DNA from: Streptomyces sp. NBC_00554
Lineage (GTDB): Bacteria; Actinomycetota; Actinomycetes; Streptomycetales; Streptomycetaceae
Length of the DNA stretch: 64,000 nucleotides
Reading direction: 5' to 3'
NCBI RefSeq assembly: GCF_041431135.1
Contig: NZ_CP107799.1
Coordinates: 2,294,001 to 2,358,000 of the forward strand
Shown here in pieces: positions 1 through 8,215 of the stretch (the stretch's first letter is position 1; each line of letters starts with the position of its first letter). A program made the translations under genes and the position numbers. The notes beneath the pieces were generated by a model, which saw only the letters and a program-made list of their open reading frames with translations, ran no database searches and was not told where the DNA came from.

Positions 1-715
1 CGTCCCCGGACTCGCCGAGCCGTTCGCCAAGTCCGCGGCGGAGCTGCACATCCCGGTGGAGACGGCCGCGTCGGACGCCGCCGGCTGGCCCGCCTCCGGG
101 CCCGGGGTGCATGTGATGCCGGCGCCCGGCTCGGACGCGGCGTACCCGAGCATGCCCGACGACGCACGGCACAGCACCTGGTACCACGCCCACCGGTACG
201 GCGGTCTCACCGCGGTGGTCGAAGTGCCGATGTGGGCCAGTGACCTGGTGGACGATCCGGCGCCGCACCCGGCTCCCGCGGCGGCGATGCGACGGCTGGC
301 GCACCGGCTGCTGTGGGACGCGCTGCAGGTGGAGGGGGTGCTCAAGGCTGCGCTGCCGCGGCTCCATGGCCTCGACGGCCCGCTCCTGCGCGCCTCGAAG
401 TGGGCGCTGGACCTGGTGCCGGGCCTGGCCGACGACTGGGTCCGGACGCCGCCGACGAACACGACGATGGCGTACGTCGGCAGTGTCGACGCGTTCGGGC
501 GCCGGATCCCGCTGCGGGCAGCCGCGATGCTGCTGCGGGTCCTGCGGGAGGCCGGCGACCGCGAGGTACCGCGTCTCGAACGGCTCGTCGCCACCTGGAG
601 CGATGCCTTCGCCGAACGCTTCCGTGCCCGCTGGGTTCCCTTGGAGCACCAGGTCGAGCACCAGGCACGTACGGTGATCGCGGCCGCCCGCCACGCACGT
701 GACGCGCAGTCCTGA
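1..715 (+). CDS. M14-family zinc carboxypeptidase paralogue, C-terminal part (5' end outside window)
   Basis: The frame is open from the first bases of the window, so only the C-terminal ~237 residues are present. The internal ATG at 56 is not the start. The sequence aligns along its length with the M14 protein encoded on the other strand at 1139-2527. Shared blocks include TAVVEVPMW against TAVVEAPMW (the region of the catalytic Glu), PGLADDW against PGLADSW, and a closing HQVEHQAR against RQVEYQAR. The Zn-binding HxxE and third His lie upstream of the window. It is inferred to be a cytoplasmic or secreted metallopeptidase; the family assignment comes entirely from the paralogue. The two genes converge with the subtilisin-inhibitor gene between them. 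Confidence 0.8.
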   Translation, partial: VPGLAEPFAKSAAELHIPVETAASDAAGWPASGPGVHVMPAPGSDAAYPSMPDDARHSTWYHAHRYGGLTAVVEVPMWASDLVDDPAPHPAPAAAMRRLAHRLLWDALQVEGVLKAALPRLHGLDGPLLRASKWALDLVPGLADDWVRTPPTNTTMAYVGSVDAFGRRIPLRAAAMLLRVLREAGDREVPRLERLVATWSDAFAERFRARWVPLEHQVEHQARTVIAAARHARDAQS

Positions 716-731
716 ATCGGCCTCTACGGAG

Positions 732-1142
732 TCAGCCTCCGAGCGCGAACACCGACCCCGTCTCGACTCCCATCATGCAGGTGTTCGAGAAGGTGTGCGT
801 GTACTCGGTCCGTCGGCCGTTCCACTCGCCGCGCGCCGAGGCGGTGACCGGCGCGTAGATCATCGGGCAGAGGACGTCGGCCCTGACCGGGATGCGGGTG
901 ATGTCCCCTTCGGCGGCCCGGAGTTCCTCGCAGGCCTGTGCCGCGTGGGCGTGGCCCTGGGGCGGGTCGCAGAGCAGCAGTGTGCCGCGGGTGTCGCTGG
1001 ACCGGGCGTCGCCGGTGGTGACCGTGAGGTACAGCCAGTTGCCTTGGACGGCCTGCTGAGGCATCGCCGGGGCCGCGCCCACGGTGAGGAGGGCGACCGC
1101 CGCGAGCAGACCGCCCCGTACCGCTTGAGTGGTTTTCGTCAT
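732..1142 (-). CDS. Streptomyces subtilisin inhibitor-like protein (SSI family), secreted
   Basis: 136-residue precursor. An N-terminal signal peptide (TKTTQAVRGG then a hydrophobic stretch to about residue 25) precedes a mature domain of SSI size. Four Cys (58, 71, 92, 122) fit the two SSI disulfides. The reactive-site loop reads CPMIYAPV with P1 Met94 and P1' Ile95, close to the CPMVYDPV of the classical inhibitor, and the protein ends with the family's FSN.C...SSVFA-type tail. SSI proteins are exported dimeric inhibitors of subtilisin-like proteases. The ATG at 1142 overlaps the stop of the upstream carboxypeptidase as ATGA, which argues for translational coupling. This start is preferred over one 36 nt upstream because it begins the signal peptide. 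Confidence 0.93.
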   Translation of the reverse strand: MTKTTQAVRGGLLAAVALLTVGAAPAMPQQAVQGNWLYLTVTTGDARSSDTRGTLLLCDPPQGHAHAAQACEELRAAEGDITRIPVRADVLCPMIYAPVTASARGEWNGRRTEYTHTFSNTCMMGVETGSVFALGG

Positions 1143-2527
1143 TCCCGATGCATCGGCACCGCGGCCTGCGAACCCCACCCCGTCTCACCCGAACGGGAGT
1201 GCACGCGCGCGTGCCGTCCGGCGAGTTCGAACGCGGCGAGCACCACGCGCGCCTGGTACTCGACCTGACGCGCGACCGGGATCCAGCGCGCCCCGCAGCC
1301 GTCGCGGTAGTCGGCGCACCACTCGTCGATCAGCCGGTCGAGCTCCGGCAGCGCTCCGCGCGGGTCGTGTCCGGAGCCGGTCACGAGCTGGTGCAGCAGT
1401 CCCGCGGTGCGCAGGGCGACCCGGCGGCCCGCGAGGCGCAGGGCGGTCAGCCGCGCGGTGTTGAGCGGCGGCAGTGGGCGCGCTCCACCGTCGTGCAGGT
1501 CGGGGTCCCACGAATCGGCGAGACCGGGGCCGACCAGTAAATAGTCGTCCACGGGCGCGAGGAGGCAGGCCACGTCCGGGGAGTTGTCGAGAACGGGGCG
1601 CACGCGCGCGAGGATCCCCTCCAGGAGCCGGGTGTCGTCGCGCAGGGCGTGGCTGACGGCGCGCAGCGCCGCGTCGGCGTCGGCGGGCGGTGAGGGGTCC
1701 TCCACGGCGGCGACACCCCACATGGGGGCCTCGACGACCGCTGTCACGGTGCCGTACGGGTGCGGGTGGAACCAGGTGGACTCGACCGCGGCCTCCGTGA
1801 TGGCGGCCGCGAGGTCTCCCCTGCGCGGCGGCGGGATGCGGTAGACGGCGGGGCCGAGCGTCGGCCAGTACAGGGTGTCGTACGGGCCGAGTTCGCGCGG
1901 GATGCCGAGGCGGGTCGCGGTGTGCGCGACGCGCTGGGCGATTCCGGGCAGCTCGCGGGTGAGCTCGACGAAGGCGCCGCCCACGTCGACGCCGTGCAGG
2001 GAGCACTGCAGGAAGGGCCGCAGTTCGTCCTGGAGGTCGAGGAGGGTGCGGGTCTCGGGCAGGGTCGCCCCTTCCGCGCCCTCGGGCAGCCATTCGGGCT
2101 GCTCCAGGAAGCCGGGCCGGAAGAAGTGCCTGAAGTAGTTGCCGAGGGTGTACGGGCCCGAAAGCCAGGCCTCGTTGCGGCGCGCGCCGTCGGGGTCCAG
2201 GCAGAGCAGCAGGTTCCAGGTGGCGTCGGCGCCCTCGCACAACCGGGGGTCGGCGAGCGCCCGTTCGGCAAGACGCAGGGCCGTGGCACCGCCCACGGGT
2301 TCGTTGGCGTGCGGTCCGGCGACGACGAGGGCCTGACGGCTGCCGTGCCCGACGGACAGGAGCCACAGCGGCGTGCCCGCCCGTGACGTGCCCACGCGGC
2401 GCAGTCGGGCGTCGCGAGGACGGCGGGCGACGAGCGTGGCCGCACGGGCTCCCAGCTCGTCCACAGTCGGGTAGCGGAGGAGCGGCGGCAGGGCACACCT
2501 CCACTCTGAGTGGTGCCGTCGGTTCAC
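1139..2527 (-). CDS. M14-family zinc carboxypeptidase with a TTA codon
   Basis: 462 residues. The Zn site of the M14 (carboxypeptidase A) superfamily is visible: GPHANEP gives His73 and Glu76, and CSLHG gives His178. VVEAPMW contains Glu266, the likely catalytic Glu. There is no convincing signal peptide, so it may act in the cytoplasm or be exported by another route. The Leu330 codon at 1540-1538 is TTA, in frame, in the stretch DDYLLVG. TTA codons in Streptomyces depend on the developmentally controlled bldA tRNA. The stop overlaps the SSI start (ATGA), so the pair looks like an operon. A paralogue lies convergently at the left edge. The exact substrate cannot be told from sequence. Confidence 0.88.
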   Translation of the reverse strand: MNRRHHSEWRCALPPLLRYPTVDELGARAATLVARRPRDARLRRVGTSRAGTPLWLLSVGHGSRQALVVAGPHANEPVGGATALRLAERALADPRLCEGADATWNLLLCLDPDGARRNEAWLSGPYTLGNYFRHFFRPGFLEQPEWLPEGAEGATLPETRTLLDLQDELRPFLQCSLHGVDVGGAFVELTRELPGIAQRVAHTATRLGIPRELGPYDTLYWPTLGPAVYRIPPPRRGDLAAAITEAAVESTWFHPHPYGTVTAVVEAPMWGVAAVEDPSPPADADAALRAVSHALRDDTRLLEGILARVRPVLDNSPDVACLLAPVDDYLLVGPGLADSWDPDLHDGGARPLPPLNTARLTALRLAGRRVALRTAGLLHQLVTGSGHDPRGALPELDRLIDEWCADYRDGCGARWIPVARQVEYQARVVLAAFELAGRHARVHSRSGETGWGSQAAVPMHRE

Positions 2528-2693
2528 CTGATGTGCATGGTGTACGCACAGTCAGTCACGCCTCTTGGGGTACGTCAACACCGTGGAGCGTAAGGAGAGT
2601 CGGCGAAAACTGAGCGCAAATCCCAGGCCAGAGCTCAGTCGGCGGGGGGCCGCGCGGGGCAGTTCCACGCGAGCCGGAACGTCACCCGGGCGG

Positions 2694-3245
2694 TCAGTCC
2701 GAGGCCAGCCGGAACGTCATCCGCCCGAAGCCGATCTGGTCGCCGTCCTTGACGACGGCGGCGCCGATGACGCGCCGTCCGTTGACGGTCGTGCCGTTGG
2801 TCGAGCCGAGGTCGCGCAGCACCCACAGACCGCCCTGCCGGCTCAGCTCGGCGTGTATCCGGGACACCGTCTCGTGGTTGAGCCGCAGACCGTTGGCGGG
2901 GTCGCGGCCGATCCGCAGCGGGTACATGCCCGCCGGCTGGGGCAGCAGCAGCTTCGGGAGCTTCTCGGCCTGCCAGGCCCTGCGCACCCGTACGGAGAAG
3001 CCGGAGACCGCCTCGACTGTGCCGAACACCAGCTTCGACCAGCGGTTCTCGGTGGGCAGGTCGGCGGTGAGCACGGCCAGTTCGTCGGACCTGCGGGCGG
3101 TGAGCGCCAGCTCCATGCGGCGGATGAACGTGTCGTGCGAGAGGCGCCCGAGGGCGACGCCGTCACGGAGCGCCTTCAGCGCCCGGTCGCGCTCCGCGTC
3201 GGACAGCCGCGCGGGGTACGTGTGGAACTCGAAGGACGACGTCAC
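2694..3245 (-). CDS. DUF1707 and FHA domain protein
   Basis: 183 residues from the GTG at 3245. An N-terminal DUF1707/SHOCT-like segment (ARLSDAERDRALKALRDG through LTADLP) is followed by a forkhead-associated domain with IGRDPANGLRL, the VSRIHAEL strand and the LGSTNGTTVNG loop. These are the residues that bind phosphothreonine. FHA proteins in actinobacteria read Ser/Thr kinase signalling. The frame stays open ~60 codons further upstream, but that part has poor codon bias and no homology-like character, and the GTG starts just before the conserved domain. No good Shine-Dalgarno is seen. The gene is divergent from treZ. Confidence 0.85.
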   Translation of the reverse strand: MTSSFEFHTYPARLSDAERDRALKALRDGVALGRLSHDTFIRRMELALTARRSDELAVLTADLPTENRWSKLVFGTVEAVSGFSVRVRRAWQAEKLPKLLLPQPAGMYPLRIGRDPANGLRLNHETVSRIHAELSRQGGLWVLRDLGSTNGTTVNGRRVIGAAVVKDGDQIGFGRMTFRLASD

Positions 3246-3455
3246 GCTCGTGATTGTCGGGCAGCGCGGGCGGGGTGTCCAGAAAACACGGAAACGACGG
3301 CTGCGGCCGACCGGACCGTTCCAGGTGGCGAACACGCGGCAAAAGGGTGGATTCGAAAGCGAATTGATCTCGCGTGAAGCACCATGGACAAGCTGCGTCA
3401 CGGTGAGCGGACAACGGTGAGCGATCAACGCTGAGCGAACAAGGGGGAACCGTCA

Positions 3456-5201
3456 GTGCGGTTCGAGGTGTGGGCACCGCAGGCCGACCGGGTGACACTC
3501 CACTGCGAGGGCACCACGCGCGCGTTGGAGCACGATCCGGAGCGTGCCGGGTGGTGGACGGGTGACGCGGAGGCGCGGGACGGGACGCGGTACGGCTTCG
3601 CGCTGGACGACGGCCCCGTGCTGCCCGATCCCCGCTCGCGGCGGCAGCCGGACGGCCCCGACGGGCTGAGCGCGGTGGTCGACCCGGAGAGGTACGGCTG
3701 GCGCACGGAGTGGGCGGGGCGTCCGCTGCCGGGCGCGGTCCTGTACGAGCTGCACGTGGGGACGTACACGCCCGAGGGCACCCTTGACGCGGCCGCCGAG
3801 CGGCTCGGGCATCTCCAGGAACTGGGCATCACCCACGTCGAGTTGATGCCGGTGTGCCCGTTCCCCGGACGGCACGGCTGGGGGTACGAGGGTGTCTCGC
3901 TGTGGGCCGTGCACGAACCGTACGGCGGCCCCGAGGCGCTGAAGCGCTTTGTCGACCGGGCGCACGAACTCGGCCTGGGCGTCGTCCTCGACGTCGTGCA
4001 CAACCACCTCGGTCCGTCCGGCAACTACCTGCCCGCGTTCGGGCCGTACTTCACGGACACCCACCAGACGCCCTGGGGCTCCGCGGTGAACCTGGACGCG
4101 CCCGGTTCGGACGAGGTGCGCGCGTATCTCGTGGGCAGCGCGCTGGCGTGGCTGCGCGACTACCGTCTTGACGGGCTGCGCCTGGACGCGGTGCACGCGC
4201 TGCGGGACAGCCGGGCGCTGCACTTCCTGGAGGAGTTGTCGACGGCCGTGGACGGCCTCGCCGCGGACCTGGGGCGGCCGCTCTTCCTGGTCGCCGAATC
4301 GGATCTGAACGACCCTCGGCTCATCACCTCCCGCGAGGAGGGCGGCCTCGGGCTGCACGCGCAGTGGAACGACGACTTCCACCATGTGCTGCACGCCGCA
4401 CTGACCGGTGAGGCGCAGGGCTACTACGCGGACTTCGCGCGCGCCCCGTTCGCGTCGCTGGCGAAGACGCTGACGTCCGGCTTCTTCCACGACGGCACCT
4501 ACTCGAGCTTCCGCGGGCGCTCCCACGGCCGCCCTCTCGACCGTACGCGCGTCTCGGCCCACCGCCTGCTCGGCTACGCCCAGACCCACGACCAGATCGG
4601 CAACCGCGCTCAGGGCGACCGACTCTCGGCCTCCCTCTCCCCCGGGCTGCTGGCCTGCGCCGCCGCGCTGACGCTCACCGGGCCCTTCACTCCGATGCTG
4701 TTCATGGGCGAGGAGTGGGCCGCGGGCACGCCCTGGCAGTTCTTCACCGACCACACCGATCCCGAGCTCGCCGATGCCGTACGGCGGGGCAGGCGCCGGG
4801 AGTTCGCGGCGCACGGGTGGGCCGAGGAGGACGTCCCGGACCCCCAGGACCCGGCCACCCGGGACCGCTCCTGCCTGGACTGGTCGGAGCCCGAAGAGGC
4901 ACCCCACGCGCGCGTACTGGCCTGGTACCGCGACCTGATCACCCTGCGCCAGCGCCAGGCCGACCTCTCGGACCCCGACCTCGCCGCCGTCAAGGTCGCC
5001 TACGACGAGGAGGCCCGCTGGCTGGCCCTGCGGCGCGGGGACGTCCGGGTGGCCGTGAACCTCTCCAAGGAGACCGCGGAGATCCCCCTCGGCATCCGCC
5101 ACGCGCGCGTGCTGGCCGCCTGGGAGCCGGTCCGGGCGCCGGGCGAGGACGGAGTGTTGAGCGTGCCGGGCGAGTCGTGTGTGGTGCTGAGGCAGGCGTG
5201 A
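3456..5201 (+). CDS. treZ: malto-oligosyltrehalose trehalohydrolase
   Basis: 581 residues, GTG start with the ribosome site AAGGGGGAA six bases upstream. GH13-family enzyme releasing trehalose from maltooligosyl-trehalose made by TreY. It has an N-terminal carbohydrate-binding Ig-like part (to about 90), then the TIM barrel with DVVHNHLGPSGNYL, the nucleophile strand DGLRLDAVHAL, the acid Glu in FLVAESDLND and the closing QTHDQIGNRAQGDR. GPSGNYL after the barrel strand and the QTHDQIGNR block distinguish TreZ from branching enzyme. Length fits the family (~580). treX and treY are not in this window, so the pathway partners must lie elsewhere. Confidence 0.95.
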   Translation: MRFEVWAPQADRVTLHCEGTTRALEHDPERAGWWTGDAEARDGTRYGFALDDGPVLPDPRSRRQPDGPDGLSAVVDPERYGWRTEWAGRPLPGAVLYELHVGTYTPEGTLDAAAERLGHLQELGITHVELMPVCPFPGRHGWGYEGVSLWAVHEPYGGPEALKRFVDRAHELGLGVVLDVVHNHLGPSGNYLPAFGPYFTDTHQTPWGSAVNLDAPGSDEVRAYLVGSALAWLRDYRLDGLRLDAVHALRDSRALHFLEELSTAVDGLAADLGRPLFLVAESDLNDPRLITSREEGGLGLHAQWNDDFHHVLHAALTGEAQGYYADFARAPFASLAKTLTSGFFHDGTYSSFRGRSHGRPLDRTRVSAHRLLGYAQTHDQIGNRAQGDRLSASLSPGLLACAAALTLTGPFTPMLFMGEEWAAGTPWQFFTDHTDPELADAVRRGRRREFAAHGWAEEDVPDPQDPATRDRSCLDWSEPEEAPHARVLAWYRDLITLRQRQADLSDPDLAAVKVAYDEEARWLALRRGDVRVAVNLSKETAEIPLGIRHARVLAAWEPVRAPGEDGVLSVPGESCVVLRQA

Positions 5202-5239
5202 TCCGGTGGCGGGTCGAGCGGGCGTGAGCCCACAGTGGT

Positions 5240-6169
5240 TCAGTCGTCGCCCGTCAGTTCCGTGACGCGTTCCAGCAGGATCGGCTCCCAGGCCCGGCGC
5301 AGTTGGGTCCTCAGGAGGGCGACGGGGCTCTCGTCACGCCCCTGGAAACGGTCGGCGAGCCGGATCACGGTGTCGCAGCGGGACAGCCACAGGCCGCGCA
5401 GACAGGGGCGGGCGCCGTACCCGGCGAGGGTGGCGGCGCGTACGGCCGCGGGGGCGCCGACGGCGACGGCGAGCCCGGCGATGTCCTCGGTGGGGTCGCC
5501 GATCACCGCGTCGGTCCAGTCCAGGACACCGCGCACCCGGCCGTCGGCGCTGACGACGAGGTGTCCGCCCTTGAGGCCGTGGTGCACGAGGACGGCGGCG
5601 CCGGGCTGTCCGGCGAGCTTGACGGCGGCTGCCGCGGTGAGCTGGGCGAGCCGGGCGGGGTCGAACTCGTCGGCGGACGCGAGCTGTTCGGCGGCCCGTC
5701 CGGCGGACGTCCGCAGCGCCTCCAGGGAGCGCGGCGCGGCGCGCGGAACACCGAGAGCCTCGGCCTGTCGTACGGGCACCTCGCGCAGCCCCGCGAGGAG
5801 CGCCGCGAGGTCCGCCTCGCCGATGGCGGAGACGTCCTGTTCCTCGCCGGTGACGCCGGCCAGCTTGGTGTCGAGGGTGTAGCTCAGACCGGCGGCCCAC
5901 TCGCCGTGCGCGACGCTCACCGGGACCGCCACCCCGGCATGCGGGCGGACCACGTCACGCAGCCGCAGTTCACGGCGTTGGCGTGCGGAGGCCTCGCGGT
6001 CCGGGGCGAGCCGCAGGACATGACGCGAACCGACCCACCAGGTGGAGTGTCCGCCCCCCTCGGTGATGGGCCGGACGTCGGGGCCCCGGCCCGCCGCGGG
6101 GGCGTCGGCGAGCAGGGTACGGACCAGTCGGCGGACGGCGTCCGCGGTCGGTGTCGGTGCCTGGGTCAT
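5240..6169 (-). CDS. aminoglycoside phosphotransferase-fold protein lacking the catalytic Asp
   Basis: 309 residues. The fold is recognisable from the N-lobe, a central LVHHGLKGGHLV segment and VLDWTDAVIGDPTEDIAG. In active APH/choline-kinase-like enzymes the first motif is HxDxxxxN. Here the position of the catalytic Asp is Gly198 (codon GGC at 5578-5576) and the Asn position is His203. The Mg-binding Asp217 of LDW is kept. It may be a pseudokinase or use an altered mechanism; a one-base change GAC to GGC would explain the Gly. Lies downstream of the M24 peptidase in the same orientation with a ~78-nt gap. Confidence 0.85.
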   Translation of the reverse strand: MTQAPTPTADAVRRLVRTLLADAPAAGRGPDVRPITEGGGHSTWWVGSRHVLRLAPDREASARQRRELRLRDVVRPHAGVAVPVSVAHGEWAAGLSYTLDTKLAGVTGEEQDVSAIGEADLAALLAGLREVPVRQAEALGVPRAAPRSLEALRTSAGRAAEQLASADEFDPARLAQLTAAAAVKLAGQPGAAVLVHHGLKGGHLVVSADGRVRGVLDWTDAVIGDPTEDIAGLAVAVGAPAAVRAATLAGYGARPCLRGLWLSRCDTVIRLADRFQGRDESPVALLRTQLRRAWEPILLERVTELTGDD

Positions 6170-6247
6170 GGTCGCGCCGCTGTCGTTCGGGGACGTGGGA
6201 ACCGAGCGTGGAAGGACTTTCCGGTCGGGCGTGGGAAGAACTTCCGG

Positions 6248-7363
6248 TCATTCGACGATCACCAGCTCTCGGGAAGTGGTGTTGAGGCGGCGCCCGCCGT
6301 CCTCGGTCACCGTCACGATGTCCTCGATGCGCACTCCGAAGCGGCCGGGCAGATAGATGCCGGGCTCCACGGAGAAGCACATTCCGGGGACGAGGGGCAG
6401 TTCCTCGCCCTCGATCATGTACGGCGGTTCGTGGGTGGTGACGCCGATGCCGTGCCCGGTGCGGTGGATGAAGTACTCGCCGTACCCGGCCTCGGTGATG
6501 ACCGCGCGGGCCGCCCGGTCGACGTCCTGGCAGGCGGCACCGGGCCGCACCGCCCGGAAGCCCGCCTCCTGCGCTTCGCGCACGATGTCGTGCACCGCGC
6601 GCTCCTCGTCGTCCGGTTCGCCGACGTGGACCGTGCGGGAGGTGTCGGAGCCGTAGCCGTGCTTGAGGCCGCCGAAGTCGAGGACGACCATGTCGCCGCG
6701 TTCGATGACGCGGTCGCCGGCCTCGTGGTGCGGGTTGGCTCCGTTGGGGCCCGAGGCGACGATGGTGAAGTCGACCTGGGAGTGCCCGAACTGCCGCAGC
6801 AGGGCGGCGACATCGGCGGCGACGTCCGTCTCCCGGCGGCCCGCGAAGGGAACCTTCCTGATCTCCTCGTACGTCGCGTCCGCGGCGGCCCCTGCAGCCG
6901 CAAGGCGGTCCAGTTCCGCCGCGTCCTTGACACCCCGCAGCATCGGCAGGGCCTCGGTGAAGGCGACGTAGCGCGTGTCCGGCAGCCGCTTCTGGAGGCC
7001 GAGCAGGTGCAGGGCCCAGGTGTTGTCGCTGACGCCGAAGCGGCCGGAGCCGGCGAGGAGGGCGCCGGTCGCCTCGTACGGGTCCTTGCCGTCGGTCCAG
7101 TCACGGAGTGCCAGCGTGGGGGCCGCCGCTGCCGCGTCCGGGGCCTCCAGGGTGGGCACGACGAGGACGGGATCCTGGCCGGGCCTGAGCACCAGCACGG
7201 TGAGCCGTTCGGTCTCCACGGGCCGGTACCCGGTCAGCCACACCAGATCGGGCCCCGGCGCGACCAGGACGCCGTCGAGCCCCGCGTCCGCGGCGGCATC
7301 GGCCGCGCGCCGCATACGGGCCTCGTAGTCACCGGCGGTGAAGGGCGCGGGTGTGCCGGTCAT
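6248..7363 (-). CDS. M24-family metallopeptidase (Xaa-Pro aminopeptidase/prolidase-like)
   Basis: 371 residues: an N-terminal creatinase-like domain (1-140) and a C-terminal pita-bread domain. All five metal ligands of the family are present: Asp229 (VVLDFGG), Asp240 (YGSDTSRT), His304 (RTGHGIG), Glu333 (SVEPGIYL) and Glu347 (RIEDIV). It would cleave N-terminal residues from X-Pro peptides or dipeptides in the cytoplasm. The length and bidomain layout match PepP/PepQ-type enzymes of actinobacteria. It is the first gene of a possible two-gene unit with the APH-fold protein. Confidence 0.92.
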   Translation of the reverse strand: MTGTPAPFTAGDYEARMRRAADAAADAGLDGVLVAPGPDLVWLTGYRPVETERLTVLVLRPGQDPVLVVPTLEAPDAAAAAPTLALRDWTDGKDPYEATGALLAGSGRFGVSDNTWALHLLGLQKRLPDTRYVAFTEALPMLRGVKDAAELDRLAAAGAAADATYEEIRKVPFAGRRETDVAADVAALLRQFGHSQVDFTIVASGPNGANPHHEAGDRVIERGDMVVLDFGGLKHGYGSDTSRTVHVGEPDDEERAVHDIVREAQEAGFRAVRPGAACQDVDRAARAVITEAGYGEYFIHRTGHGIGVTTHEPPYMIEGEELPLVPGMCFSVEPGIYLPGRFGVRIEDIVTVTEDGGRRLNTTSRELVIVE

Positions 7364-7456
7364 CCATGCCTCCGTCTTTCCCGGATTCCCCAGGGGGCTA
7401 CGGGCAGCATCCTGCCCCTCCAGTGGGGCGGGCGCGAGCCGGTTGCCGCGCTCGCG

Positions 7457-8080
7457 TCAGCTCTCCAGGGCCAGCCGGGCGCCCAGGAGCAGCAGTACGC
7501 CCCCGGAGACCTGCTCCAGGCGCCGGCGCACGCCGGTCCGGGACAGTACGGCCTTCATCCGGCCGACGAACCACACGTACAGGCCGTAATAGCCCACCTC
7601 GTAGACCGCCCAGAGCGCGGCGAGTCCGACCATGGTGGGCAGATGCGGGGCGCCCTCGGGCACGAACTGCGGGAGGAAGGACATCGCGAAGATGGCCGCC
7701 TTGGGGTTGGCGAGGTTGAGCAGCAGACCACCTCGGTAGGAGGCCCAGTCGCTCTTCCCGGCGCCCTCCCAGCCCTCGCTGTTCACGGTTCCCTTGGAAC
7801 GGAGCGCCTGCCACAGCGTCTGGACGCCGAAGCCGACGAGCACGGCCGCGCCGACGATCCGCATGACGTCGTACGCCAGCTCGGAGGCGGCAAGGAGTGC
7901 GGTCAGGCCGAATGCGGCGACGACTCCCCAGGCGAAGACGCCGGTCTCGTTGCCGAGCACCGTCAGGAAGCCGGAGCGCCTGCTGTGCAGTGAGCGCTTG
8001 ATGATCAGCACGGTGCTCGGTCCGGGCGAGGCGGCGATCAGTGTGCAGGCGCCGAGGAAGGCGAGGAGGGTGCTCAGCAT
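7457..8080 (-). CDS. LysE/RhtB-family amino-acid exporter
   Basis: 207 residues from the ATG at 8080 (MLSTLLAFLGACTLIAASPGPSTVLI). The PGPSTVLIIKRSL segment after the first helix is the LysE/RhtB signature, and five to six hydrophobic helices follow. The family exports amino acids or small metabolites across the plasma membrane. An upstream in-frame Met would add 12 residues before the first helix and is less likely. The promoter side faces the metallophosphoesterase gene across a cluster of CCATTAG half-sites, which may control both. The exported substrate is not predictable. Confidence 0.9.
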   Translation of the reverse strand: MLSTLLAFLGACTLIAASPGPSTVLIIKRSLHSRRSGFLTVLGNETGVFAWGVVAAFGLTALLAASELAYDVMRIVGAAVLVGFGVQTLWQALRSKGTVNSEGWEGAGKSDWASYRGGLLLNLANPKAAIFAMSFLPQFVPEGAPHLPTMVGLAALWAVYEVGYYGLYVWFVGRMKAVLSRTGVRRRLEQVSGGVLLLLGARLALES

Positions 8081-8159
8081 GCCGCCATCGTGGCGTGCGG
8101 TCCCGATCTCGGCCAACCCTTTTCCGGCGACTCGGAGTTAATGGCCAATCGTTGCCACG

Positions 8160-8197
8160 CCATTAGATCTAATGGTTAGATCGATTTCACCCATTAG
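8160..8197. promoter_or_regulatory. operator-like cluster of CCATTAG/CTAATGG half-sites
   Basis: In the divergent region between the LysE gene (start 8080) and the metallophosphoesterase gene (start 8216), CCATTAGATCTAATGG at 8160-8175 is a perfect 16-bp palindrome. A further CCATTAG lies at 8191-8197 and TAATGG at 8139-8144, so four half-sites alternate in orientation with ~22-bp phasing. The DNA is much richer in A+T than its surroundings. A dimeric repressor binding here is inferred; no regulator gene is adjacent. Confidence 0.55.
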
Positions 8198-8215
8198 GGC
8201 GATGAAGGGATGGGC

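Noticed and set aside
5303..7993. 896-codon plus-strand frame across the APH, M24 and LysE genes
   Set aside because: Shadow of three well-supported minus-strand genes.
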